A DNA stretch of 44,550 nucleotides from NCBI RefSeq assembly GCF_014656095.1, contig NZ_BNBT01000061.1, forward strand, positions 1-44,550, given 5' to 3'. This document shows positions 17,318 through 24,389 of the stretch, piece by piece (the first letter of the stretch is position 1; every line of letters begins with the position of its first letter). Origin of the DNA: Streptomyces longispororuber (GTDB lineage Bacteria; Actinomycetota; Actinomycetes; Streptomycetales; Streptomycetaceae). The notes beneath the pieces were generated by a model that saw nothing but the letters and a program-made list of their open reading frames with translations, was not told where the DNA came from and ran no database searches. The position numbers were made by a program, and so were the translations under genes.

Positions 17318-19477
17318 TCAGCCCCGCAGGTCCACCAGGAGCGGCGGCGCGTGCTCCCCCCGTACGTCCGTCAGGGAGAGCACCGCGTGCCCCGGGGGCA
17401 CCGCGTGCGCCAGCTCCGAGGCCGACCAGCGCTCGCGCTCGACCTGGCGGACGGTGACGGCGCGGGCCGTGGGCGCGTGGCCGGTGATCACGCGGCGCAG
17501 GATGTGCAGGGCCTTTCCGGCGGGGGTCTCGGCGATGATCTGGCGGTCGGTGACGTCGCGGGCCTCGATCCACTCCTTGCCCCACACCTCGGCGAAGTCC
17601 TGCCCGTCCCAGGGGGTGAGCCCCGACAGGGCCATGCGGCAGCCGACCGCGCCGAGCAGCGGCGAGCGCAGCGGGCGCGGGACGTCGTCGAGGGTCCGCA
17701 GGGTCAGGACGACGCCCGCGTTCGCCGAGCGCAGCCGCTGGATCCGGCGCACCGACTCGGGCGTGACGGTACCGGTGGCGTCGTCCAGGACGAGGCAGGC
17801 GAACAGCGAGCGGTCCTCGCGCGCGGCGGCGCTGGCGGTGAACTGGGCGAGGACGAGCCGGGCGAGGATGCGCGAGGCGTCGGCGTGGCCGCGCTCGGGC
17901 AGGTCGACGCGGACCCGCACCGGGTGGTCGAGGGCACGCAGCGAGAAGGGGGTGCTGCGCCCCGAAGTGTCGAAGAAGGCGGCGAACGCGGGCCGGTCGA
18001 GCAGCGCGATCCGGTCGGCCAGGATGGCGCCCAGGTCGCCCGGGTGGCCCAACTGGCGCTCGCGCGCGTCCAGTTCGCGGAGCATGACCTCGTGCCCGGA
18101 GTCCTGGAGCGCCTTGCGGAGCGCGCCGAGCGGCTCGGGCACGCCGTCGAGCAGCGCGCGCAGCTCCGGCACGGAGGGGAAGCGGCCGTGGACCGCGCGG
18201 TACGGGCCGAGGAGCTGGGCGAGGACGGTCGTCGAGCGGCGGGTGTCGGCGCCCAGGTGCGGGTCGACGAGGTCGCCGACGAGGGCCTCGGCGAGCACGG
18301 CCGCGGCCTCGTCCGGGTCGGTGGTGCCGCCGTACAGGTCGAGGTCGTACACGGAGTCCGGCCGGCCGACGCGGATCACCACGTCGTAGGCGTCGGCGGG
18401 CCCCAGGCCCGCGCCCGCCGCGCCGACCACCACGACCGCCGCCCGCCCGGCGAGCGCCTGCAGGCAGAGCGCCTCGGCGATCGGCCAGACCACGGAGCCG
18501 GTCTTGCCGGAGCCCGCGGGGCCGACGGCCAGCAGCGAGGTGCCGATCAGGTCGGGGCCGAGGGCGAGGCCGGTGCCCCGGTAGGCGTAGGGGTTGCGCG
18601 GGTCGTCCACGGTGGCGCCGAGGCGTACCTGCGCGGTGGCGAGGTCGTGCCGGGCGGCCCGCGCGGGCAGGTCGCGCTGCCCGGAGGGGTGCGGGCAGGC
18701 GGCGGCGCCGTCGCGGGCCACGGCGTCGGTGAAGGCGGCCAGCGGGCTGTTGCCGGAGCGCACGGAGCGCCAGGCGCGGGCGATGCGGGCGGCGTCGATG
18801 TCCTTCATCAGCCCCGCGCGGGCGTCGGCGGCCAGCCGGTCGGCCGCGGGCCCGGCGCCCCCGGCCCGCAGCTTCGGCCACTGGGCGGGGTCCTCCTCGG
18901 GCACGGGCACGGGCTCCTCCGGCCGCGGGCGGCGCAACCGCGGCGCGACGAACCGGCGCCAGATCTCGCCCCAGCGCCCCACCTTGCCGACACCGATCAT
19001 GATGGCGAGGACCACGAGCAGGGTGTAGCCGTCCCAGACGAGCAGATTGACGAGCTGGCTGTCGCTGGTGCGCCAGGAGTCCGGCGTGAAGAGCTCCAGC
19101 GGAACGATCCACCAGCTCCCCAGGTAGCCGTTGTACAGCAGCGACCAGATCAGCCAGCCCACCAGGAACGCGATGCCCGCGCCGGTCAGGAGCTGGCGGG
19201 TCGGGACGGTCTCCGGCTCCTGCTCGGGCCGCGGGGTGTGCCCGTACCGCCACACGCCGGGGGCGGCCTTGGGCCGCGGGGTGCGCAGCCAGGCCAGGAA
19301 CTCCTCGCCGGCCTGTCCGGGGGCCGCGCCCGGCGCCCGTGCGGGCCGGGGCGGGAGCGCGGGCGGCGGGGGGTGGGCCGTGCCGCCGCCGGGCGGCGCC
19401 TGCCGTGGCACCGGCGTGGCGTGCGTACCGCGAGCGTCGTACGTGCCGCGAGCGTCGTACGTGCCGTCGGAAGTCAT
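17318..19477 (-). CDS. Membrane-anchored TraD/VirD4-like ATP-binding protein
   Basis: The protein has 719 residues. A Pro/Gly/Ala-rich N-terminus begins with repeated GTYDAR hexapeptides (an 18-bp tandem repeat in the DNA). Two hydrophobic helices follow at about 97-119 and 143-164. Then comes a cytoplasmic ATPase domain with Walker A GPAGSGKT (319-326) and a Walker B-like ACLVLDD (560-566). This order (two N-terminal helices, then a RecA-like ATPase) resembles type IV coupling proteins. However, no relaxase, transfer or mating-pair genes are nearby, and the gene sits in conserved core chromosome, so a conjugation role is unlikely. It is divergent from gabT. The start ATG at 19475-19477 has AAGGG just upstream. 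The actual role is unknown. Confidence 0.83.
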   Translation of the reverse strand: MTSDGTYDARGTYDARGTHATPVPRQAPPGGGTAHPPPPALPPRPARAPGAAPGQAGEEFLAWLRTPRPKAAPGVWRYGHTPRPEQEPETVPTRQLLTGAGIAFLVGWLIWSLLYNGYLGSWWIVPLELFTPDSWRTSDSQLVNLLVWDGYTLLVVLAIMIGVGKVGRWGEIWRRFVAPRLRRPRPEEPVPVPEEDPAQWPKLRAGGAGPAADRLAADARAGLMKDIDAARIARAWRSVRSGNSPLAAFTDAVARDGAAACPHPSGQRDLPARAARHDLATAQVRLGATVDDPRNPYAYRGTGLALGPDLIGTSLLAVGPAGSGKTGSVVWPIAEALCLQALAGRAAVVVVGAAGAGLGPADAYDVVIRVGRPDSVYDLDLYGGTTDPDEAAAVLAEALVGDLVDPHLGADTRRSTTVLAQLLGPYRAVHGRFPSVPELRALLDGVPEPLGALRKALQDSGHEVMLRELDARERQLGHPGDLGAILADRIALLDRPAFAAFFDTSGRSTPFSLRALDHPVRVRVDLPERGHADASRILARLVLAQFTASAAAREDRSLFACLVLDDATGTVTPESVRRIQRLRSANAGVVLTLRTLDDVPRPLRSPLLGAVGCRMALSGLTPWDGQDFAEVWGKEWIEARDVTDRQIIAETPAGKALHILRRVITGHAPTARAVTVRQVERERWSASELAHAVPPGHAVLSLTDVRGEHAPPLLVDLRG

Positions 19478-19687
19478 GGCCCTTGCCCCCTGACCTGCCC
19501 TGTCATGGCTCTGCGTGCTGGTTCGCGGCTCAATCTAGTGCCAGGGCGGCGGGGTTGGGCCCCGCGTCCGCCGATCACGGCCCGGGACGCCGCCCCGGCG
19601 GCCGGACCGTGGCTATGTCCACCGCGGACAACCGCCGCGCCCAACCCCTCCCCCGTGGAGCATGCCCGCCTCCGCCCGCCACCCCTA

Positions 19688-19720
19688 ACCTGCGGGGAAG
19701 AGTCAGAAGCGTCCGCAGGT
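19688..19720. promoter_or_regulatory. Inverted repeat in the ATPase-gabT divergent spacer, candidate operator
   Basis: ACCTGCGG (19688-19695) and CCGCAGGT (19713-19720) form an 8-bp perfect inverted repeat with a 17-bp spacer, in the 307-bp divergent region upstream of gabT. It could be a regulator site for gabT. No promoter hexamers are obvious. A run of ten C (19765-19774) directly precedes the gabT ribosome site AGGAG (19775-19779). I see no small gene in the spacer. Confidence 0.4.
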
Positions 19721-19784
19721 CGAGCGTCGTACCCCACGACCCGCGCCGGAGGCGTCCGCACGAACCCCCCCCCCAGGAGCCCTC

Positions 19785-21119
19785 ATGACCGACCTTCCCC
19801 AGGAGCGCCGCGTCGTCACCGCCATCCCCGGGCCGAAGTCCCAGGAGCTGCAGGAGCGCCGCCTCGCCGCGGTCGCGGGCGGCGTGGGCTCCGTGCTGCC
19901 CGTGTTCACGGCCCGCGCGGGCGGCGGCATCATCGAGGACGTCGACGGCAACCGCCTGATCGACTTCGGCTCCGGCATCGCCGTGACGTCCGTCGGCGCC
20001 TCCGCCGAGGCCGTCGTCCGCCGCGCCTCGGCGCAGCTCGCCGACTTCACCCACACCTGTTTCATGGTCACGCCGTACGAGGGCTACGTGGCCGTCGCCG
20101 AGGCGCTGGCCGAGCTCACGCCGGGTGACCACGCGAAGAAGTCGGCGCTGTTCAACAGCGGCGCCGAGGCCGTCGAGAACGCCGTCAAGATCGCCCGCGC
20201 GTACACCAAGCGGCAGGCCGTCGTCGTCTTCGACCACGGCTACCACGGCCGCACCAACCTCACCATGGCGCTGACGGCGAAGAACATGCCGTACAAGCAC
20301 GGCTTCGGCCCGTTCGCCCCCGAGGTCTACCGCGTCCCGGTCGCCTACGGCTACCGCTGGCCGACCGGCGCGGAGAACGCAGGACCCGAGGCCGCCGCCC
20401 AGGCCGTCGACCAGATCACCAAGCAGGTCGGCGCCGAGAACGTCGCCGCGATCATCATCGAGCCGGTGCTCGGCGAGGGCGGCTTCATCGAGCCCGCGAA
20501 GGGCTTCCTGCCCGCGATCAGCCAGTTCGCCAAGGACAACGGCATCGTCTTCGTCGCGGACGAGATCCAGTCCGGCTTCTGCCGCACCGGCCAGTGGTTC
20601 GCGTGCGAGGACGAGGGCATCGTCCCCGACCTGATCACCACGGCCAAGGGCATCGCGGGCGGCCTGCCGCTCGCCGCCGTGACCGGCCGCGCCGAGATCA
20701 TGGACGCCGCGCACGCAGGCGGCCTCGGCGGCACCTACGGCGGCAACCCGGTGGCCTGCGCGGGCGCGCTCGGCGCCATCGAGACGATGAAGGAGCTCGA
20801 CCTCAACGCCAGGGCGAAGGACATCGAGGCGGTCATGAAGGCGCGCCTGACCGCCATGGCCGAGAAGTTCGACATCATCGGCGACGTCCGCGGCCGGGGC
20901 GCGATGATCGCGATCGAGCTGGTCAAGGACCGCGCCACCAAGGAGCCGAACCCGCAGGCGACCGCCGCCCTCGCCAAGGCCTGCCACGCCGAGGGCCTGC
21001 TGGTGCTGACCTGCGGCACGTACGGCAACGTCCTGCGCTTCCTGCCGCCGCTGGTGATCGGCGAGGACCTCCTGAACGAGGGCCTGGACATCATCGAGGC
21101 CGCGTTCGCCACGGTCTGA
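19785..21119 (+). CDS. gabT: 4-aminobutyrate--2-oxoglutarate transaminase
   Basis: This 444-residue class III PLP aminotransferase transfers the amino group of GABA to 2-oxoglutarate, giving succinic semialdehyde. Visible motifs are LFNSGAEAVENAVKIAR, VFDHGYHGRTNLTMALT, IIIEPVLGEGGF, FVADEIQSGFCRTG (D259 contacts the PLP ring nitrogen) and TTAKGIAGG with the Schiff-base K288. Length and motifs match actinobacterial GabT closely. AGGAG lies 5 nt before the ATG. It is divergent from the TraD-like ATPase gene and followed by a strong hairpin. It should be the last transamination step of the polyamine/GABA route encoded to the right. Confidence 0.95.
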   Translation: MTDLPQERRVVTAIPGPKSQELQERRLAAVAGGVGSVLPVFTARAGGGIIEDVDGNRLIDFGSGIAVTSVGASAEAVVRRASAQLADFTHTCFMVTPYEGYVAVAEALAELTPGDHAKKSALFNSGAEAVENAVKIARAYTKRQAVVVFDHGYHGRTNLTMALTAKNMPYKHGFGPFAPEVYRVPVAYGYRWPTGAENAGPEAAAQAVDQITKQVGAENVAAIIIEPVLGEGGFIEPAKGFLPAISQFAKDNGIVFVADEIQSGFCRTGQWFACEDEGIVPDLITTAKGIAGGLPLAAVTGRAEIMDAAHAGGLGGTYGGNPVACAGALGAIETMKELDLNARAKDIEAVMKARLTAMAEKFDIIGDVRGRGAMIAIELVKDRATKEPNPQATAALAKACHAEGLLVLTCGTYGNVLRFLPPLVIGEDLLNEGLDIIEAAFATV

Positions 21120-21157
21120 GCCGCGCGGGCGCCGCGCGCCCGACCGTGCCACCAGAG

Positions 21158-21188
21158 CCGGGGCCGTCCCTTCGCGGGGCGGCCCCGG
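21158..21188 (+). terminator. gabT terminator hairpin
   Basis: A 13-bp stem (21158-21170 with 21176-21188, one G-T pair) with a 5-nt loop begins 39 bp after the gabT stop. The rest of the 591-bp gabT-PAP2 spacer holds a second hairpin (21629-21672) and no gene that I can support. Confidence 0.82.
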
Positions 21189-21628
21189 TTCCGCGTCCGG
21201 GCGGCCCGGCGCGCACGGCCCGGCCCGGCCCGCGAGGACGAGCGGCCGGGCGACCGGGGTGTCCAAGTGTTCAGCGCGCCGGGCCGCCGCGCGGGAGCGG
21301 GAGGGGCACGCCCGCTGACATGTGGGGACCTCACCGGGTACGAAACCGGTGACCGAGAGTGACGGTCAGGGCCTGTGAAGAACGTGTGCGAGCCCCATGA
21401 CGGCACCCGGTTCCGGCTGTTGGGCCCCGAGCTCCTGACGTACGGTTTCTGCAGATGAGAGAAACACGTCGCCTGCGGGAGACCGCGGGTGACACCGGGT
21501 GAGGGCCTCCCCAGCTCCACTCCGGTCGTGCCGTCGCGCACACATCTGGAGCCAAGTGCTCCGGAACTCCTCACTGATCGGAACGCCGTCCGTCCCAACC
21601 CCCCCGGGCCGGACGCCACGCCGATCAC

Positions 21629-21672
21629 GTCGGCCGTCCCGGAACCACCCCCCCTGTTCCGGGACGGCCGAC
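21629..21672 (+). terminator. 17-bp perfect hairpin upstream of the PAP2 gene
   Basis: GTCGGCCGTCCCGGAAC (21629-21645) pairs perfectly with 21656-21672 around a C-rich 10-nt loop. It ends 38 bp before the PAP2 start. It may terminate leftover transcription from the left, or act as an attenuator in the PAP2 leader; position alone cannot separate the two. Confidence 0.65.
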
Positions 21673-21710
21673 CCTCCACCGCGGCAGGCGCTCCTGAGAA
21701 GCTGTCCGCC

Positions 21711-22406
21711 ATGCGCACCTCCCCCGACCCGGGCGGCCCGCCCGCCCCGTCGGGCACCACGGACAGCGGCCGTCCCCCTCGGTGGTGGCCGGGCCCGCTC
21801 GTCCTCGGTGCCCTGTTCGCCGTGCTCACCTGGCAGGTGGTCCGAGACACCCCCCTGCGGCGCCTCGACGAGCGGCTCGGCGACGGCCTCCGCGGCGGCC
21901 CTCTGCCACGGCCCTTCGCCGAACTCCTCGCCGACCTGGGGAACATGACGGTGGCGCTGCCCGTGCTCGCCGCCGTCGTCGCGTACACGGCCCGGCGGGG
22001 CCGGCGCGCCGGCGCGGAGCGCTGGTGGGCCCCGCCGCTGGCCGCCGCCGGGGCCATGGCCGCCGTGCCCCTCCTGGTCGTCCCCCTGAAGGTGGCCGTC
22101 GACCGGGGCGCGCCACCCGGCATGGACGGCAGCGGGTACTACCCGTCCGGCCACACGGCCACCGCCACCGTCGCCTACGGCGCCGCCGCGCTGCTGCTCG
22201 CCGACCGCGTCCGCGCGCCCCGCGCCCTGGCGCTCGCGTGCGTCCTGGTGAACCTCGGCGTCGGCCTCGGGCTCGTCGTCCGCGGGTACCACTGGCCCGC
22301 GGACGTGGTGGCGAGCTGGCTGCTCGGCGGCGCGCTGCTGCTGGTCGCGGCCCGGCCGCTCAGCCGAAGTACCGGTCGAAGTTCTTCGAGAACTCCCCGT
22401 TGTTGA
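21711..22406 (+). CDS. PAP2-family membrane phosphatase
   Basis: This 231-residue protein has about five hydrophobic segments. The three catalytic blocks of the PAP2 acid-phosphatase superfamily are present: KVAVDRGAPPG (K127, R132), PSGH (145-148) and RGYHWPADV (R191, H194, D198). It probably dephosphorylates a lipid phosphate such as phosphatidate or an undecaprenyl-linked substrate at the membrane. The ATG at 21711 begins a typical Pro-rich cytoplasmic N-terminus; the frame is open further left, but that stretch spans the 21629-21672 hairpin. A ribosome site is weak (GAGAAG). The last 47 bp overlap, tail to tail, with the chitinase gene, so the end of the Ser/Arg-rich tail is antisense to chitinase codons. 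Confidence 0.9.
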   Translation: MRTSPDPGGPPAPSGTTDSGRPPRWWPGPLVLGALFAVLTWQVVRDTPLRRLDERLGDGLRGGPLPRPFAELLADLGNMTVALPVLAAVVAYTARRGRRAGAERWWAPPLAAAGAMAAVPLLVVPLKVAVDRGAPPGMDGSGYYPSGHTATATVAYGAAALLLADRVRAPRALALACVLVNLGVGLGLVVRGYHWPADVVASWLLGGALLLVAARPLSRSTGRSSSRTPRC

Positions 22407-23535
22407 AGCGGTCCCAGTTGATCGACCAGGTCATCAGGCCGCGCAGGGCGGGCCACCTGCCGTGGGGCTTGTACGTGCCGCAGTTGGTGTTCTTCGTCAG
22501 GCAGTCGAGGGCCTTGTTGACCTCGCTCGGCGGCACGTGCCCGTTGCCCGCGTGCGGCGAGGCGGGCATGCCGATGGCGATCTTCTCCGGCGGCAGGGGC
22601 GGGAACGTGTGCGCCGGGTTGCCCTTGACCGGGAAGCCGGTGAGCAGCATGTCGGTCATGGCGATGTGGAAGTCCGCGCCGCCCATCTGGTGGTACTGGT
22701 TGTCGAGGCCCATGATCGGGCCGGAGTTGTAGTCCTGGACGTGCAGCAGCGTCAGGTCGTCGCGCAGGGCGTGGATCACCGGCAGGTACGCGCCCGCGCG
22801 CGGGTCGGCGCCCCACTGGCCGGGGCCGTAGTGCTGGTAGCCGAGCTGCACGAAGAACGTCTCGGGCGCCATGGTGAGGGTGAAGCCGGGGCCGTACCTG
22901 GCCTTGAGGGTCTTCACGGCGGAGATCAGGTTCACGACCACCGGGGTCGTGGGCTTGCGGAAGTCGGTGTCGTTGGCGTTCAGCGAGAGGGAGTGGCCCT
23001 CGAAGTCGATGTCCAGGCCGTCGAGTCCGTACTCGTCGATGATCGCCGACACCGAGGAGACGAACTTGTCGCGGGCCTGCGCGGTGGTGAGCTGCACCTG
23101 GCCGTTCTGGCCGCCGATGGAGATCAGAACCTTCTTGCCCTGGGCCTGCTTGGCCTTCACGGCGGCCTTGAACTCGTCCTTCGTCTCGACGTTCGGGCAC
23201 TCCGTCTTCGGACAGAGGCTGAAGCGGATGTCGCCGGAGGTCGGCGAGGTCGGCTCGCCGAAGGCCAGGTCGATGACGTCCCAACTGTCCGGGGTGTCGG
23301 CGAGCCGCGTGTAGCCGGAGCCGTTGGCGAAGCTGGTGTGGAGGTAGCCGACGAGGACGTGGGCGCCGAGGACGGCCCCCGCCCGGGGCGCGCGGGGCGC
23401 GGCCGGCGCGGCCGGGGTGTCGGAGGTGCCCGACGCGCCCGCCGGGCTCTGGGCGGCGAGCGTGCCGGACGCCGCGAGCGCGAGCACGGCGACCGCGGTA
23501 CGGAGTCTGGGCCTGGGGGTGCGCGAGCGTGCCAC
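22360..23535 (-). CDS. Secreted GH18 chitinase
   Basis: The protein has 391 residues from a GTG at 23533-23535, chosen because GGAGG (complement of 23541-23545) lies 5 nt upstream. The alternative GTG at 23574 adds 13 Pro-rich codons and lies too near the promoter. A signal peptide follows: RSRTPRPRLR, then a hydrophobic run ending ...TLAAQSPAGA. The GH18 catalytic motif DGLDIDFE is present (catalytic Glu about 179), with LISIGG upstream and MTWSINWD near the end. The enzyme has no obvious chitin-binding module and should hydrolyse chitin outside the cell. Its promoter carries a DasR-type operator. The 3' end overlaps the convergent PAP2 gene by 47 bp. Confidence 0.94.
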   Translation of the reverse strand: MARSRTPRPRLRTAVAVLALAASGTLAAQSPAGASGTSDTPAAPAAPRAPRAGAVLGAHVLVGYLHTSFANGSGYTRLADTPDSWDVIDLAFGEPTSPTSGDIRFSLCPKTECPNVETKDEFKAAVKAKQAQGKKVLISIGGQNGQVQLTTAQARDKFVSSVSAIIDEYGLDGLDIDFEGHSLSLNANDTDFRKPTTPVVVNLISAVKTLKARYGPGFTLTMAPETFFVQLGYQHYGPGQWGADPRAGAYLPVIHALRDDLTLLHVQDYNSGPIMGLDNQYHQMGGADFHIAMTDMLLTGFPVKGNPAHTFPPLPPEKIAIGMPASPHAGNGHVPPSEVNKALDCLTKNTNCGTYKPHGRWPALRGLMTWSINWDRFNNGEFSKNFDRYFG

Positions 23536-23579
23536 AACTGCCTCCGGGGGTGGGGGTGGTGGAGAGCAGGACACCGCTC

Positions 23580-23608
23580 AAGTTGGTCCAGACCAATGCG
23601 CTTGTCAA
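23580..23608 (-). promoter_or_regulatory. Chitinase promoter
   Basis: On the minus strand, TTGACA (complement of 23603-23608) and CAACTT (complement of 23580-23585) are separated by 17 nt. The -35 is a perfect consensus hexamer; the -10 is poor. It lies only 8 bp beyond the stop of the upstream gene and 44 bp before the chosen GTG start. Confidence 0.7.
23583..23596. promoter_or_regulatory. DasR-responsive element (dre) at the chitinase promoter
   Basis: TTGGTCCAGACCAA is a palindrome apart from its central pair. It matches the established DasR/chitinase operator form (TGGTCTAGACCA and the older chitinase TGGTCCAGACC direct-repeat motif). It covers the -10 edge and the spacer of the chitinase promoter, the expected place for a GntR-type repressor released by glucosamine phosphates or N-acetylglucosamine metabolites. 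Confidence 0.88.
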
Positions 23609-23615
23609 GTCCCTG

Positions 23616-24191
23616 TCATTCAGGGCGAGGCCCGCTGCCCGGGTCCTCCGGGCTCCCCGGCTCCGGCACGGCCCCGAGCTCCTCCGGCCCGTTCGCCTCC
23701 GGCACGGCCCCGAGCTCCTCCGCCCCGTTCGCCTCCGGCACGGCCCCCGGTGCGAGCCGCGCCGCCGCCTCGTGCATGGCGAGTTCCAGCAGCGCAGGGT
23801 CGGTCAGCGTGCCCGAGCCGTCCGGGGGGATCAGCCAGCGCACGGTTCCGGTGGCGCGGGCGGGGTGGGGCACGACGATCCAGGTGCCGCGGCCCGCGCC
23901 CCGCACGCCGGTGCCGACCCAGCGCGCGACCGTGCCCGGCGGCACGAAGAAGCCCACGCGTCCGTCGCCGAAGTCGGCGAGCACCGGGCCGGGGCGGTCG
24001 ACCACCCGCGTCAGCACGTCCAGTGTGGGGCGGCCGAGCTCCCCCGGCAGGATCAGGACGTCCCAGAGTTCGCCCGCCGGGAGCAGCGCGACCCCCGAGG
24101 GGCCGCGCTCCCACTCCCAGCGGCAGGCTCCCGGGTCCGGTGCCGCCGAGACCAGCCACTCCACCGCCGATTTCGCGCCCGAGCCGTGCAT
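23616..24191 (-). CDS. Hypothetical protein with a C-terminal 12-residue repeat
   Basis: This 191-residue protein starts at an ATG with AGGGAGG about 8 nt upstream. Residues 1-145 look globular (AVEWLVSAAPDPGACRWEW, GELWDVLILPGELGR, GTGTVRWLIPPDGSG-like stretches). From memory these resemble short actinobacterial proteins annotated as DNA primase/polymerase-like; the match is weak and no catalytic acidic triad is obvious. The C-terminus is three repeats of GAVPEANGAEEL type, encoded by 36-bp units starting at 23661, 23697 and 23733. It has no signal peptide or membrane segment. It lies immediately upstream of the chitinase promoter. Function is unknown. Confidence 0.75.
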   Translation of the reverse strand: MHGSGAKSAVEWLVSAAPDPGACRWEWERGPSGVALLPAGELWDVLILPGELGRPTLDVLTRVVDRPGPVLADFGDGRVGFFVPPGTVARWVGTGVRGAGRGTWIVVPHPARATGTVRWLIPPDGSGTLTDPALLELAMHEAAARLAPGAVPEANGAEELGAVPEANGPEELGAVPEPGSPEDPGSGPRPE

Positions 24192-24333
24192 GGAAGGACC
24201 TCCCTGTCGTCGTGTGCGTACGTACGCCTGTCACGAGGGAGAGCGGCCCGGGAGCCGGGCATTACGCGAGTGCGTGTCCTGAGCGGTGGTGAAGTGTGCC
24301 GCGGCGCGGGAGGGCGTACGCCGGGTGCACGGC

Positions 24334-24362
24334 GGCGGGCGGGTGTCCGCCACCCGCCCGCC
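24334..24362 (-). terminator. Terminator hairpin after the FAD oxidoreductase gene
   Basis: A perfect 12-bp stem (24334-24345 with 24351-24362) with a 5-nt loop, 28 bp beyond the stop of the minus-strand oxidoreductase gene. It would end the polyamine transport operon transcript. Confidence 0.8.
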
Positions 24363-24389
24363 CGGACGCGCCCCGCCCGCCCGGGGCGG

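Noticed and set aside
17318..19477. Evidence of an integrated conjugative element from the TraD/VirD4-like ATPase
   Set aside because: No integrase, relaxase, replication gene, tRNA attachment site or composition change was found near it; the neighbours are conserved core genes.
21455..21502. A 15-codon frame that could be a leader peptide before the 21629 hairpin
   Set aside because: It has no ribosome site and no run of regulatory codons, and it lies 130 bp before the hairpin.
23536..23574. Longer chitinase start at the GTG at 23574
   Set aside because: It would add a Pro-rich stretch before the signal peptide and leave only a few bases after the promoter; the internal GTG has GGAGG at ideal spacing.
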